64,000 nt of DNA from Streptomyces albicerus (GTDB lineage Bacteria > Actinomycetota > Actinomycetes > Streptomycetales > Streptomycetaceae): contig NZ_VWMY01000020.1 of assembly GCF_008905045.1 (NCBI RefSeq), positions 1 through 64,000 of the forward strand, given 5' to 3'. The notes beneath the pieces are model-generated. The model was not told where the DNA came from. It did not search any database and worked only from the letters and a program-made list of their open reading frames with translations. Shown here piece by piece: positions 26,226 through 34,188 of this stretch; position 1 is the first letter of the stretch, and the number at the start of each line of letters is the position of its first letter. The translations under genes and the position numbers were made by a program.

Positions 26226-26666
26226 ATGGCGATTCAGCGGATGGACAACGTCGGCATCGTCGTCGAGGACATGGATGCCGCCATCGCGTTCTTCGTGGAA
26301 CTCGGTATGGAGCTGGAGGACAGGGCGGAGGTCGAGGGCCTCGTCGCCGACCAGTGCACCGGACTCGACGGCGTCCGCTGTGACATCGCGATGGTCCGGA
26401 CCCCAGACGGTCACAGCCGGCTCGAGCTGTCGAAGTACCGCAGCCCCGCGGCGATCAGCGCCGGGCCGCGCAACCGGCCGCACAACATTCTGGGCACGCA
26501 CCGCGTCATGTTCGCCGTCGACGACATCGAGGACACCGTTGCCCGCCTGCGCCCTCACGGCGCCGAACTCGTCGGCGAGATCGCCCGGTTCGAGGACAGC
26601 TATCTGCTCTGCTACCTCCGCGGCCCGGAGAGCATCATCGTCGGACTGGCCGAGCAACTGCGCTGA
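26226..26666 (+). CDS. VOC-family (glyoxalase/bleomycin resistance fold) protein
   Basis: 146 aa, a single vicinal-oxygen-chelate module pair: MDNVGIVVEDMDAAIAFF at the start and HRVMFAVDDIEDTVARLR in the second half are the beginnings of the two beta-alpha-beta repeats. The His/Glu positions that bind metal in dioxygenases and glyoxalase I are only partly obvious, so the reaction is unknown. Start ATG 26226 with AAGGAGAAACCCGC upstream. Stand-alone gene in the accessory stretch after tRNA-Ser. Confidence 0.85.
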   Translation: MAIQRMDNVGIVVEDMDAAIAFFVELGMELEDRAEVEGLVADQCTGLDGVRCDIAMVRTPDGHSRLELSKYRSPAAISAGPRNRPHNILGTHRVMFAVDDIEDTVARLRPHGAELVGEIARFEDSYLLCYLRGPESIIVGLAEQLR

Positions 26667-26890
26667 GAAGGTAACTTCGCAATTCTTGTCATATTTGGGC
26701 GTATTGATCGCGAGAGTACTGGCCCAAAATCGCCTACGACCCTCAGCTGTGATCGCGGTTGGCTCCGCGGCTTTGGGCGGGAGCTGCCATGGGACGAGTG
26801 ATCATGGCCAATTGAGACGTCATCTCAATTGGTGAGTGGCCGTGTAGATAGTCGCTGGCAGACGTGCTGCGGTGGCGGTTGAATGCCTTG

Positions 26891-27226
26891 GTGAGCGACT
26901 ACTGGACGCCCGCCCATCACGCGGTTGAGCACGAGGATGCGGCGACCCTGGCCCGGTTGCTGGCTGACGGTGCCGATCCCAATGAGGTCTTCAGCAACAT
27001 GACGCTGCTGACGCACGCGATCGACGTCGAGGGCGATGGCTCGCTCCAGAGCGGCCAGCCGTTGGCCGTGCATACCACTGCTGTGCTGCTGGCCTTCGGG
27101 GCCGACCCGGAGCTCGCAGATCCAGACGGTGACACCCCCATGGACGTGGCCGATCGGTACGGCCACGACCTGGCGGTGAAGCTGCTGCGGGCCCACATCA
27201 GCGGGCGAGGCGCCAGTAACACATGA
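26891..27226 (+). CDS. Small ankyrin-repeat protein
   Basis: 111 aa with two to three ankyrin repeats: TPAHHAVEHEDAATLARLL-ADGADPN, then a divergent middle, then VLLAFGADPELADPDGDTPMDVADRYGHDLAVKLL. Probably a cytosolic protein-binding module. GTG start at 26891 taken because homology begins there; ribosome site is poor. It converges with the Prim-Pol gene, 10 bp apart. Confidence 0.7.
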   Translation: MSDYWTPAHHAVEHEDAATLARLLADGADPNEVFSNMTLLTHAIDVEGDGSLQSGQPLAVHTTAVLLAFGADPELADPDGDTPMDVADRYGHDLAVKLLRAHISGRGASNT

Positions 27227-27236
27227 GCGTGCGGTC

Positions 27237-28109
27237 TCAACTGCCTGGACCGTGCCGCGTCATGCGGGACGCCGACGTGATGGTCGAGCGGGCCTCGCGT
27301 TCGGTGAGGCCCGTGCGGACGGCGGCGTCGACGAGTGCCTCCGTCAGTTCCGGGCCGAGGCCGTTCTCGTATGCGCGACAGGCTGCCCAGAACAGGCGGG
27401 TGTTGCGCTGGCCCTCGTGGGCGGAGCGGACGAACTGGACGAGGCCCTGGCCGTGCTGGCCTGTCGAGGCGGGGGCGGGTTGAGAGGTGCGGGGCGGCGG
27501 CAGGAGGATGCGCAGGAGAGAGGGCGGGCAGGGGGCGGGAGCCAGGTGGGCGGTGCCCGGAGCCGTGCTGTAGGCGCCGTGTTCGGTGCGTGAGCCGGGG
27601 CCGACGAGGTAGCCGCCGGCGCCGCGGATGTCGATGCCGGGGGCGAGGCGGCCCGCGGAGTTGGGGACGACGACGTCGGGCGGGCCGCTCAGCCAGAGGT
27701 GGCGGCCGCCGCTGGGGGTCAGCACGACGACCGTCTCGGGGATCGTGAACAGGTGGCGCAGGGCCAGTTCCCGGAGAGCCGCCGACGAGTCCGTACCCGA
27801 TTTGGTGTCGAGGTCGATGCCGATGAGGTGGTGCGGGTCCAGTCCGCACGCGATGCCGTAGCCGGTGGCCCAGGGGGCGGCGGCGAAGAGCTCGCGGATG
27901 CGTCGCGGGTCGGTCGAGGCGTCGTACACCCCGTGCCCGAAACGGCCGCACTCGCCGTGGCAGGGCGGGGCCGTCGGGTCGTCGCGGTGCGGTGAGCGCA
28001 GCGCCGGGAGCTTGGTGCGGGACAGAGGGATGACGGCCAGTCCGCGTTCGGCGGCTGACAGGGCGTGTGCGAGGGCCAGCGTCGTGGCCTGCCGGTCGAT
28101 GGTGGCCAT
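27237..28109 (-). CDS. Orphan bifunctional DNA primase/polymerase (Prim-Pol)
   Basis: 290 aa archaeo-eukaryotic primase fold. LIGIDLDTKSGTD holds the catalytic acidic pair, VLTPSGGRHLW the conserved His motif, and PGIDIRGAGGYLVGPGS the third motif. An N-terminal CHGECGRFGHGV segment supplies Cys/His. The sequence is clearly paralogous to the AICE Prim-Pol at 49533-50408, but no helicase, integrase or transfer gene accompanies it. Either a domesticated chromosomal gene or the remnant of an older element near tRNA-Ser(UGA). Confidence 0.88.
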   Translation of the reverse strand: MATIDRQATTLALAHALSAAERGLAVIPLSRTKLPALRSPHRDDPTAPPCHGECGRFGHGVYDASTDPRRIRELFAAAPWATGYGIACGLDPHHLIGIDLDTKSGTDSSAALRELALRHLFTIPETVVVLTPSGGRHLWLSGPPDVVVPNSAGRLAPGIDIRGAGGYLVGPGSRTEHGAYSTAPGTAHLAPAPCPPSLLRILLPPPRTSQPAPASTGQHGQGLVQFVRSAHEGQRNTRLFWAACRAYENGLGPELTEALVDAAVRTGLTEREARSTITSASRMTRHGPGS

Positions 28110-28481
28110 GACCCCATGTTCGTACGAGTGTTCGAAAAAGGGAAGAGGGTCGGGCTGAGGGAGGACGTCCTGGAGGGGTGGAAACCGGTCCGGGGAGATT
28201 GGCCGAAAATGTGCCGGAACGCTTCATCCCTTGCGGCGTATGGGATTGGGGTGCCCGCACCACCCTGAACTGCGGTTTCGGAGGCGCGAAGGGGGTTTAT
28301 CGACATGTCCTCACGCTTGCGAGCGAATAGTGGCTTCCGGGGTGGTTCGCCGGGGATTCGGTGGGCAACTCTGGTCTCGCGACGTCGTGACGCACACCGA
28401 GGCGGTCGGCCAACTGCCCGGGAACAAGCCGTACTCAGCCGGTCCTGGCCGGTACGTACTTCCGCTTCTGGAGGAATAGAC
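28110..28481. other. Divergent intergenic region, 372 bp
   Basis: Between the leftward orphan Prim-Pol and the rightward small secreted protein; holds both promoters. GTACGAGTGTTCGAAAAAG near 28122-28140 lies just upstream of the Prim-Pol start. No small gene was convincing. Confidence 0.4.
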
Positions 28482-28793
28482 ATGGCAAGCATCCGTACAG
28501 CCCGCGTCCTCGCCGCCGTGGCAGCCCTGCCTCTCGCGGCCGCCCTCTTCTCAGGTGTTGCGACGGCCGACAACGGCGCTTTCGCGGACAACGGATCGAA
28601 CGCGGCCGTGGCGACCGTCGGCAACAGCGGCGTCGGCGGCGACAACTACGGCACCTCGTCCACGACCCAGCAGCAGGCCGTCGGCTCCGGTGCCTCGAAC
28701 CAGAGCAACACGGCCCAGGTGAACGGTTCCGAGTTCACGGCCATCGACCAGTCGAACAAGAACACCGCCGTCAACTTCACCGAGCTCTGGTGA
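28482..28793 (+). CDS. Small secreted Asn/Ser/Gln-rich protein
   Basis: 103 aa. Signal peptide of about 30 residues ending ATA; the mature 73 residues are rich in Asn, Ser, Gly, Gln and Thr (DNGSNAAVATVGNSGVGGDN, TTQQQAVGSGASNQSN) and lack Cys. Start ATG 28482 follows a strong GGAGGAATAGAC. Composition resembles self-assembling surface proteins, but chaplin Cys and GVCGN motifs are absent, so it is not a chaplin. Similar small proteins appear widespread in Streptomyces. Function unknown. Confidence 0.8.
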   Translation: MASIRTARVLAAVAALPLAAALFSGVATADNGAFADNGSNAAVATVGNSGVGGDNYGTSSTTQQQAVGSGASNQSNTAQVNGSEFTAIDQSNKNTAVNFTELW

Positions 28794-28869
28794 GCCGGCG
28801 GCTGCCGGGGACTGGAGACCCCCGGCGGTCGTACGCCTCCCTAGTGGGGTGCTTTGTGGGGTGGTAACA

Positions 28870-28907
28870 CGTCTGCGCGGCGGTACTTCGGTGCCGCCGC
28901 GCAGACG
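28870..28907 (+). terminator. Strong hairpin terminator
   Basis: Perfect 14-bp inverted repeat CGTCTGCGCGGCGG (28870-28883) / CCGCCGCGCAGACG (28894-28907), 10-nt loop with TTCG, followed by TTT. About 77 bp downstream of the small secreted protein gene. Confidence 0.85.
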
Positions 28908-29012
28908 TTTCCGCGTATGTGCCGCGTATGTGCCGTGCGCGGGCCGTGCGTGGGCCCGGGAGGGCGCCCGCAGCTCCGTGGGCGAGGTCTGTGACCTTGA
29001 CAGTCGACCGTA

Positions 29013-29029
29013 TCTGACGGACAGTCAGA
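29013..29029. promoter_or_regulatory. Inverted-repeat operator upstream of the igr-like operon
   Basis: TCTGAC-GGACA-GTCAGA, a perfect 6-bp inverted repeat with 5-nt spacer, 38 bp before the first start codon of the five-gene operon. TTGACA occurs at 28997-29002 just upstream. Spacing and symmetry resemble TetR-family operators; no TetR gene is in the window. Confidence 0.55.
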
Positions 29030-29066
29030 AACCCTTGTTCGTACGAGGTCCGGGAGGGCCGTCGTC

Positions 29067-30281
29067 GTGCATCTCGCCCCCACCGAGCGCCAGCGACGAC
29101 TGCGCGCCGAACTCCGCACGTACTTCCGGGACCTGATGCCGGACGGGCCGCCGCTCACGGACTCGGGCGACCCAGGGGGCTCTGAGGCCTCGGGCCGACA
29201 GCGTGAGCTGCTGCGCCGGATCGGTGCCGACGGGTGGCTGGGGCTTGGCTGGCCCGTTGCGTACGAGGGCCAGGGACGCGGCGCCGACGAGCAGTTCGTC
29301 TTCTTCGACGAGGCATACCGGGCTGGCGCGCCGGTCTCCATGGTCACGCTGAACACGGTCGGGCCGACGCTCATGAAGTACGGGACCGAGGAGCAGAAGG
29401 ACTTCTTCCTGCCGCGGATCCTGCGCGGGGAACTCGTGTTCGCGATCGGGTACAGCGAGCCGTCGGCGGGGACGGATCTGGCGTCGCTGCGGACTCGGGC
29501 CGTACGAGTGGGGGCTGAGCAGGGGCGTGGGAAGGGGGGCGGTGAGTGGCTCGTCGACGGGCAGAAGGTCTTCACCTCCAACGCCCAGCACGCCGACTGG
29601 ATCTGGCTCGCCTGCCGTACGGACCCCGACGCGCCCAAACACCAGGGCATCTCGATCCTGCTCGTGCCCACCGACACCCCCGGGTTCTCGTGGACGCCGA
29701 TCGAGACGGTGGGCGGGCTGACCACGACGGCCACGTACTACGACGGCATCCGGGTCCCGGCGGCCAACCTCGTCGGCGAGGAGAACGGCGGCTGGGGGCT
29801 CATCACCAACCAGCTCAACCACGAGCGGGTCGCGCTCGCGGCGATCGGTATGCAGGCCGAGGATTTCTACGCGGCCGCGCTGGCCGCGGCCCGCACCCCC
29901 GATCCGGTGACAGGGCGGCGCAGAGTTGACGAGCCATGGGTGCGATCGCGGCTGGCCGAAGTGCATGCCCGGTTGGCGGCAACACGCCTGCTCAACTGGC
30001 GTTTGGTGGGTGACGTGGGGGCCGGCCGGCTGGCGCCCGGCGATGCGAGCGGCGTGAAAGTCGTGGGAACCGAATCGGCCGTCGCGGTGTACCGAATGTG
30101 TCAGGAAGTCGTCGGATCGGACGCGCTGGTCCGCTCCGGTTCGCCGGGTGTGTTCGGGGACGGCGAGCTGGAGCGGATGAACAGAGCGGCGCAGATCAAC
30201 ACGTTCGGGGGCGGGGTGAGCGAGGTGCAGCGGGAGATCGTGGCGACGATGCGGCTCGGGATGACCAGGGGGCGGCGGTGA
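29067..30281 (+). CDS. Acyl-CoA dehydrogenase, FadE29/ChsE2-like
   Basis: 404-aa FAD-dependent acyl-CoA dehydrogenase. Conserved blocks: GWLGLGWPVAYEGQG, FAIGYSEPSAGTDLASL, WLVDGQKVFTSNAQHADWIWLA, EENGGWGLITNQLNHER and C-terminal INTFGGGVSEVQREIVA. Gene order (this gene, MaoC-DUF35, second FadE, MaoC, thiolase-like) matches the mycobacterial igr operon, in which FadE29 pairs with FadE28 to form an alpha2beta2 dehydrogenase acting on the three-carbon sterol side chain. GTG start at 29067 with GGGAGGG upstream. Stop overlaps the next gene as GTGA. The substrate here is inferred from synteny only. Confidence 0.85.
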   Translation: MHLAPTERQRRLRAELRTYFRDLMPDGPPLTDSGDPGGSEASGRQRELLRRIGADGWLGLGWPVAYEGQGRGADEQFVFFDEAYRAGAPVSMVTLNTVGPTLMKYGTEEQKDFFLPRILRGELVFAIGYSEPSAGTDLASLRTRAVRVGAEQGRGKGGGEWLVDGQKVFTSNAQHADWIWLACRTDPDAPKHQGISILLVPTDTPGFSWTPIETVGGLTTTATYYDGIRVPAANLVGEENGGWGLITNQLNHERVALAAIGMQAEDFYAAALAAARTPDPVTGRRRVDEPWVRSRLAEVHARLAATRLLNWRLVGDVGAGRLAPGDASGVKVVGTESAVAVYRMCQEVVGSDALVRSGSPGVFGDGELERMNRAAQINTFGGGVSEVQREIVATMRLGMTRGRR

Positions 30282-31507
30282 GCGAGAGGGCCGCCTCGAG
30301 CGGAGAGGGGGCGGCGGCCTTGGGCGAGGGCGGTCACGAGGACAAGCACGATGACGAGCACGAGTACGAGGACGTGTATGCGCGGGCGAAGGCGTACGAG
30401 GGGCGGGCGGCCGCCGTCGAAGGCGTGGGCAAGGACCTGGTCAACGAGCCGATGATCCGGCACTGGTGCGAGGCGATGGGGGATACGAATCCGGCGTATG
30501 TGGGTGCCGACGCCATAGCGCCGCCCACCATGCTCCAGGCGTGGACGATGGGAGGTCTGTCCGGGCACGGCGGGCGTTCGAAGGTGCACGACGAACTGCT
30601 CGGGCTGCTCGACGCCGCGGGATACACCTCGGTGGTCGCCACCGACTGCGAGCAGGAGTATCTTCGACCGCTCCGGCCCGGGGACAAGATCACCTTCGAC
30701 TCGCTGATCGAGTCGGTCTCCGAGCGCAAGACGACCAAGCTGGGGACGGGGTATTTCGTCACGACGCGGATGGAGGTACGGGCGGGGGGCGAGCCGGCGG
30801 GGACGCATCGGTTCCGGATCCTCAAGTACATGCCTGCGGTTCGGAGAGGAGGCGGGACGGGGGGAGCGGCGGCTTCGGGGGCTGTGGCGGCGGGCTCGAC
30901 AGCGGGGGTGGCAGACTCGGCGGAAGCGGCGGCAGGCACGGGGAAAGCCGGCGCGGCAGGTTTCCAGGCAGAGGGCTCGGCGGCAGCTGCGGCAGGCTCG
31001 AAGGCGGCAGCAGCGACAGTGGCCGTGGCTCCGGTGGCTCCGGTGGCTTCGAAGGCCTCGGTGGCACCGGCGGCCGGAGCGGACGCGACGGCTGCCCCGC
31101 CCCGGAGACCTCGCCCTGTCGTCAATCGCGACAACGCCGGCTTCTGGGAGGGCGTGTCCCGGCACCGGCTGCTCATACAGCGCTGCGACGGGTGCAAGAC
31201 GCTGCGTTTCCCCTGGCTGCCGGGGTGCAACGCGTGCGGTTGCCTGGAGTGGGACACGGTCGAGGCGGGCGGCGAGGGAACCGTCTACTCGTACGTGGTG
31301 ATGCATCACCCGCCCTTCCCGGCCTTTGATCCTCCGTACGCGGTGGGGCTGATCGAACTCGCCGAGGGGGTGCGGATGATCAGCAATGTGGTGGGGGTGC
31401 CGCACGACCGGGTGCGGATCGGGATGCCGGTACGGCTGGAGTTCGAGCGGGTGGACGAGGAGTTGGAGCTGCCGGTCTTCCGGGCTGTCGAGGGGAGTGG
31501 GGGCTGA
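30278..31507 (+). CDS. MaoC hydratase-DUF35 fusion, ChsH2-like
   Basis: 409 aa. After a short acidic leader, a hot-dog MaoC-type domain spans about residues 35-185 (MIRHWCEAMGDTNPAYVG). The C-terminal DUF35 domain (about 275-400) starts with a zinc ribbon, RCDGCKTLRFPWLPGCNACGC. In the igr system ChsH2 has this architecture: its MaoC part pairs with ChsH1, and its DUF35 domain docks the aldolase Ltp2. Here the MaoC catalytic His is not seen (GDTNPAY), consistent with a partner supplying it. An 85-residue Ala/Gly-rich linker joins the domains. Overlaps both neighbours' ends or abuts them. Confidence 0.85.
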   Translation: MSERAASSGEGAAALGEGGHEDKHDDEHEYEDVYARAKAYEGRAAAVEGVGKDLVNEPMIRHWCEAMGDTNPAYVGADAIAPPTMLQAWTMGGLSGHGGRSKVHDELLGLLDAAGYTSVVATDCEQEYLRPLRPGDKITFDSLIESVSERKTTKLGTGYFVTTRMEVRAGGEPAGTHRFRILKYMPAVRRGGGTGGAAASGAVAAGSTAGVADSAEAAAGTGKAGAAGFQAEGSAAAAAGSKAAAATVAVAPVAPVASKASVAPAAGADATAAPPRRPRPVVNRDNAGFWEGVSRHRLLIQRCDGCKTLRFPWLPGCNACGCLEWDTVEAGGEGTVYSYVVMHHPPFPAFDPPYAVGLIELAEGVRMISNVVGVPHDRVRIGMPVRLEFERVDEELELPVFRAVEGSGG

Positions 31508-31508
31508 C

Positions 31509-32567
31509 ATGGACTTCACGCCCACGGAGGAGCAGGCGGCGGCCCGCGATCTGGCCGCGCGGATCTTCGGCGACCTGTCCACGCACGAGCGGCTGACCGC
31601 CGCTGGTACCGGCAGTGACGCCGAGCTGTGGAAGGCGTTGTGCGAGGCCGGGCTCCTGGCCGCCGTCGAGGACATAGGGCTTCTCGGGCTGGTGCTCCTG
31701 TTGGAGGAGCAGGGGCGGACGACGGCCCAGGTGCCGTTCGCGGCGAGTTGTGTGTACGGGCTGCTGGCGGTGTCGGCCCACGGTTCGGCCGAGCAGCGAA
31801 AGCGGCTGCTGCCGGGGATCGGGGACGGGACGGTGGTGGTGACCGGCGCCCTGCCCACGGCGGCCGTACGGGCGGGCGGAGCTGGGGAGTTGAGCGGTGT
31901 CGTCCCCGTGGTGCCGTGGCTCCGCGACGCCACGCATGTCCTCGTCGCGGACGACGAGCGCCGGCTGTGGCTGGTACGGACCGTCGACGCGCGGTGCGAA
32001 CCCGTCGAGCTGATGGCGCCCTGGTCGGCGGGACGGCTGACCTTGGACGCCGCGTCGGGCGAGCGGCTCGGCGGCCCGGAAGCGGACGTAGGGGACGTAG
32101 GGGAGGCAGAGGCATACGACGACGTGTTGGCCACCGCCCGCACTGCTTTCGCGGGGCTGCAGGCCGGAGTGTGCGCGGGTTCGGTGGCTCGGGCGGTGGC
32201 GCACACCAACACCCGCGAGCAGTTCGGGCGGCCGCTCGCGGCCAAGCAAGGAGTCCAACTCCGGGCGGCCGACGCGTACATGGACACGGAGGCGATACGG
32301 GTCACGGCGTACGAAGCGGCGTGGCGACGGGACGAGGGGCTGGACTACGCCACACACGCGCTGACCGCAGCCTGGTGGGCGTCGGAGGCGGGGCACCGCG
32401 TCGTCCACGCCGGCCAGCATCTGCACGGCGGCACGGGAGCCGACCTCGACCATCCCGTGCACCGCCACTTTCTGTGGGGGCGGCAGCTGGACGCGTATCT
32501 GGGGTGCGGGAGCGAAGTGCTCCAGGAGCTGGGGGAGTTGATCGTGCGCGGAGAGGGGGACGCATGA
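31509..32567 (+). CDS. Acyl-CoA dehydrogenase, FadE28/ChsE1-like
   Basis: 352 aa, slightly shorter than typical acyl-CoA dehydrogenases. The N-terminal alpha domain (MDFTPTEEQAAARDLAARIF) and C-terminal alpha domain with THTNTREQFGRPL-like (AHTNTREQFGRPLAAKQGVQ) and LHGGTGADLDHPVHRHFLW are clear; the central beta domain is divergent. This fits the FadE28-type partner of a heteromeric enzyme. ATG at 31509 begins 1 nt after the previous stop. Its stop overlaps the next start as ATGA. Confidence 0.83.
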   Translation: MDFTPTEEQAAARDLAARIFGDLSTHERLTAAGTGSDAELWKALCEAGLLAAVEDIGLLGLVLLLEEQGRTTAQVPFAASCVYGLLAVSAHGSAEQRKRLLPGIGDGTVVVTGALPTAAVRAGGAGELSGVVPVVPWLRDATHVLVADDERRLWLVRTVDARCEPVELMAPWSAGRLTLDAASGERLGGPEADVGDVGEAEAYDDVLATARTAFAGLQAGVCAGSVARAVAHTNTREQFGRPLAAKQGVQLRAADAYMDTEAIRVTAYEAAWRRDEGLDYATHALTAAWWASEAGHRVVHAGQHLHGGTGADLDHPVHRHFLWGRQLDAYLGCGSEVLQELGELIVRGEGDA

Positions 32568-33019
32568 ACACGGGGGTCGGGCCGGTGCGCGCCGGGGACG
32601 CGCTGCCGCCGCTGGAGATCGAGATCACCCGCACGCTCATCGTGGCCGGGGCGATCGCCTCGCGCGACTACCAGGACGTGCACCACGACGCGGAGCTGGC
32701 GCGGCAGAAGGGTTCGCCGGACATCTTCATGAACATCCTGACGACCAACGGGCTGGTCGGGCGCTACATCACGGACCACTTCGGGCCCGGGGCCGTGCTC
32801 CGCAGGGTGGCGATCAGACTGGGGGCCCCCAACTACCCCGGCGACACGATGGTGTTGACCGGCACGGTGGAGGACGTCCAGGGCGACACGGCGACAGTGA
32901 AAGTCGTCGGGGCCAACGGGATCGGCAGGCATGTCACGGGGACGGTGACGGTCACTGTCCCGGGAGCGGGAGCCGGTGCTGAGGGCACCGCGGTCCAGGG
33001 AGCGGAGAGCCGGCCATGA
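32564..33019 (+). CDS. MaoC-type enoyl-CoA hydratase subunit, ChsH1-like
   Basis: 151-aa single hot-dog domain. SRDYQDVHHDAELA keeps an Asp and a His five residues apart, the hydratase dyad that is incomplete in the MaoC-DUF35 partner two genes upstream. In the mycobacterial igr operon ChsH1 and ChsH2 form a heterotetramer that hydrates the unsaturated side-chain CoA ester. ATGA overlaps at both ends show tight translational coupling. Confidence 0.83.
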   Translation: MNTGVGPVRAGDALPPLEIEITRTLIVAGAIASRDYQDVHHDAELARQKGSPDIFMNILTTNGLVGRYITDHFGPGAVLRRVAIRLGAPNYPGDTMVLTGTVEDVQGDTATVKVVGANGIGRHVTGTVTVTVPGAGAGAEGTAVQGAESRP

Positions 33020-34188
33020 GCGTACGGACGAGGGACATCCTCGGCGGGCGGGCGGCGATCGTCGGGATCGGGGCCACCGAGTTCTCCAAGGACTCGGGGC
33101 GCAGTGAGCTGCGGCTGGCGGTCGAGGCGGTGCGGGCCGCACTCGACGACGCGGGGCTCACGCCGGGTGATGTGGACGGCATGGTGACGTTCACGATGGA
33201 CACCAGCCCGGAGATCACCGTCGCGCAAGCGGCCGGCATGGGCGAGCTGTCCTTTTTCTCGCGGATCCACTACGGCGGCGGGGCGGCCTGCGCGACCGTC
33301 CAGCAGGCCGCGCTCGCGGTGGCCACGGGGGTGGCCGAAGTGGTGGTGTGCTACCGGGCGTTCAATGAGCGGTCGGGACGGAGATTCGGTTCCGGGGTAC
33401 AGCGGCGGGAGCCGTCGGCCGAGGGAGCCGCGCTCGGCTGGTCGCTGCCTTTCGGACTGCTCACGCCCGCGTCCTGGGTGGCGATGGCGGCCCAGCGGTA
33501 TCTGCACACGTACGGGCTGACGCCCGAGGCGTTCGGGCAGGTCGCGGTCGTCGACCGGAAGTACGCGGCGACCAACCCGGCGGCGTACTTCCACGGCAAA
33601 CCGATCACACTCGCCGACCATGCCACCTCGCGCTGGATCGTCGAGCCGTTGCGGCTGCTGGACTGCTGTCAGGAGACCGACGGCGGTCAGGCCCTGGTCG
33701 TCACCTCGGTGGAGCGGGCGCGCGACCTGCCGCAGCCGCCCGCCGTGATCACCGCGGCAGCCCAGGGCGCGGGACGGGCGCAGGAGCAGATGACCAGCTT
33801 CTACCGGGACGATCTGACAGGGCTGCCGGAGATGGGCGTGGTGGCGCGGCAGTTGTGGCGCACGTCCGGGCTGACGCCGGCCGGGATCGACGTCGGGATT
33901 CTGTACGACCACTTCACGCCGTTCGTGCTGACGCAGCTGGAGGAGTTCGGGTTCTGCAAGCCGGGCGAGGCCGCGGACTTCGTCGCCGAGGAGCGGCTGC
34001 CGTTGAACACGCACGGCGGGCAGCTCGGCGAGGCCTACCTGCACGGGATGAACGGGGTGGCGGAGGGAGTCAGACAGCTCCGCGGTACGTCCGTGAACCA
34101 GATAGCCGGCGCCCGCCGGGTGCTGGTGACCGCGGGGACGGGGGTTCCCACATCGGGGCTGATCCTGGGATCGGACGATCGGGGCTGA
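33016..34188 (+). CDS. Thiolase-fold lipid-transfer protein / aldolase, Ltp2-like
   Basis: 390 aa, SCP-x thiolase fold. AAIVGIGATEFSKDSGRSE opens the fold; GGGAACATVQQAALAV, ILYDHFTPFVLTQLEEFGF and GGQLGEAYLHGMNG are conserved. Ltp2 proteins act as retro-aldolases rather than thiolases, releasing propionyl-CoA and the steroid nucleus; Tyr residues in the YDxFT and GEAYLHG-type motifs are proposed catalysts, and both are present here. The neighbouring DUF35 domain is the known docking partner. Last gene of the operon. Confidence 0.85.
   Translation: MSVRTRDILGGRAAIVGIGATEFSKDSGRSELRLAVEAVRAALDDAGLTPGDVDGMVTFTMDTSPEITVAQAAGMGELSFFSRIHYGGGAACATVQQAALAVATGVAEVVVCYRAFNERSGRRFGSGVQRREPSAEGAALGWSLPFGLLTPASWVAMAAQRYLHTYGLTPEAFGQVAVVDRKYAATNPAAYFHGKPITLADHATSRWIVEPLRLLDCCQETDGGQALVVTSVERARDLPQPPAVITAAAQGAGRAQEQMTSFYRDDLTGLPEMGVVARQLWRTSGLTPAGIDVGILYDHFTPFVLTQLEEFGFCKPGEAADFVAEERLPLNTHGGQLGEAYLHGMNGVAEGVRQLRGTSVNQIAGARRVLVTAGTGVPTSGLILGSDDRG

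Noticed and set aside
27237..28109. Second AICE integrated at tRNA-Ser(UGA)
   Set aside because: Only a Prim-Pol gene is present; no integrase, helicase, tra gene or duplicated tRNA end was found in the window. Kept as a possible remnant.
28482..28793. Chaplin
   Set aside because: No Cys pair, no GVCGN-type motif and the hydrophobic chaplin domain is missing.
30101..32305. A long minus-strand reading frame opposite the igr-like operon
   Set aside because: High-GC third-position bias creates long antisense frames; it lacks any family signal while the plus strand has five clear genes.
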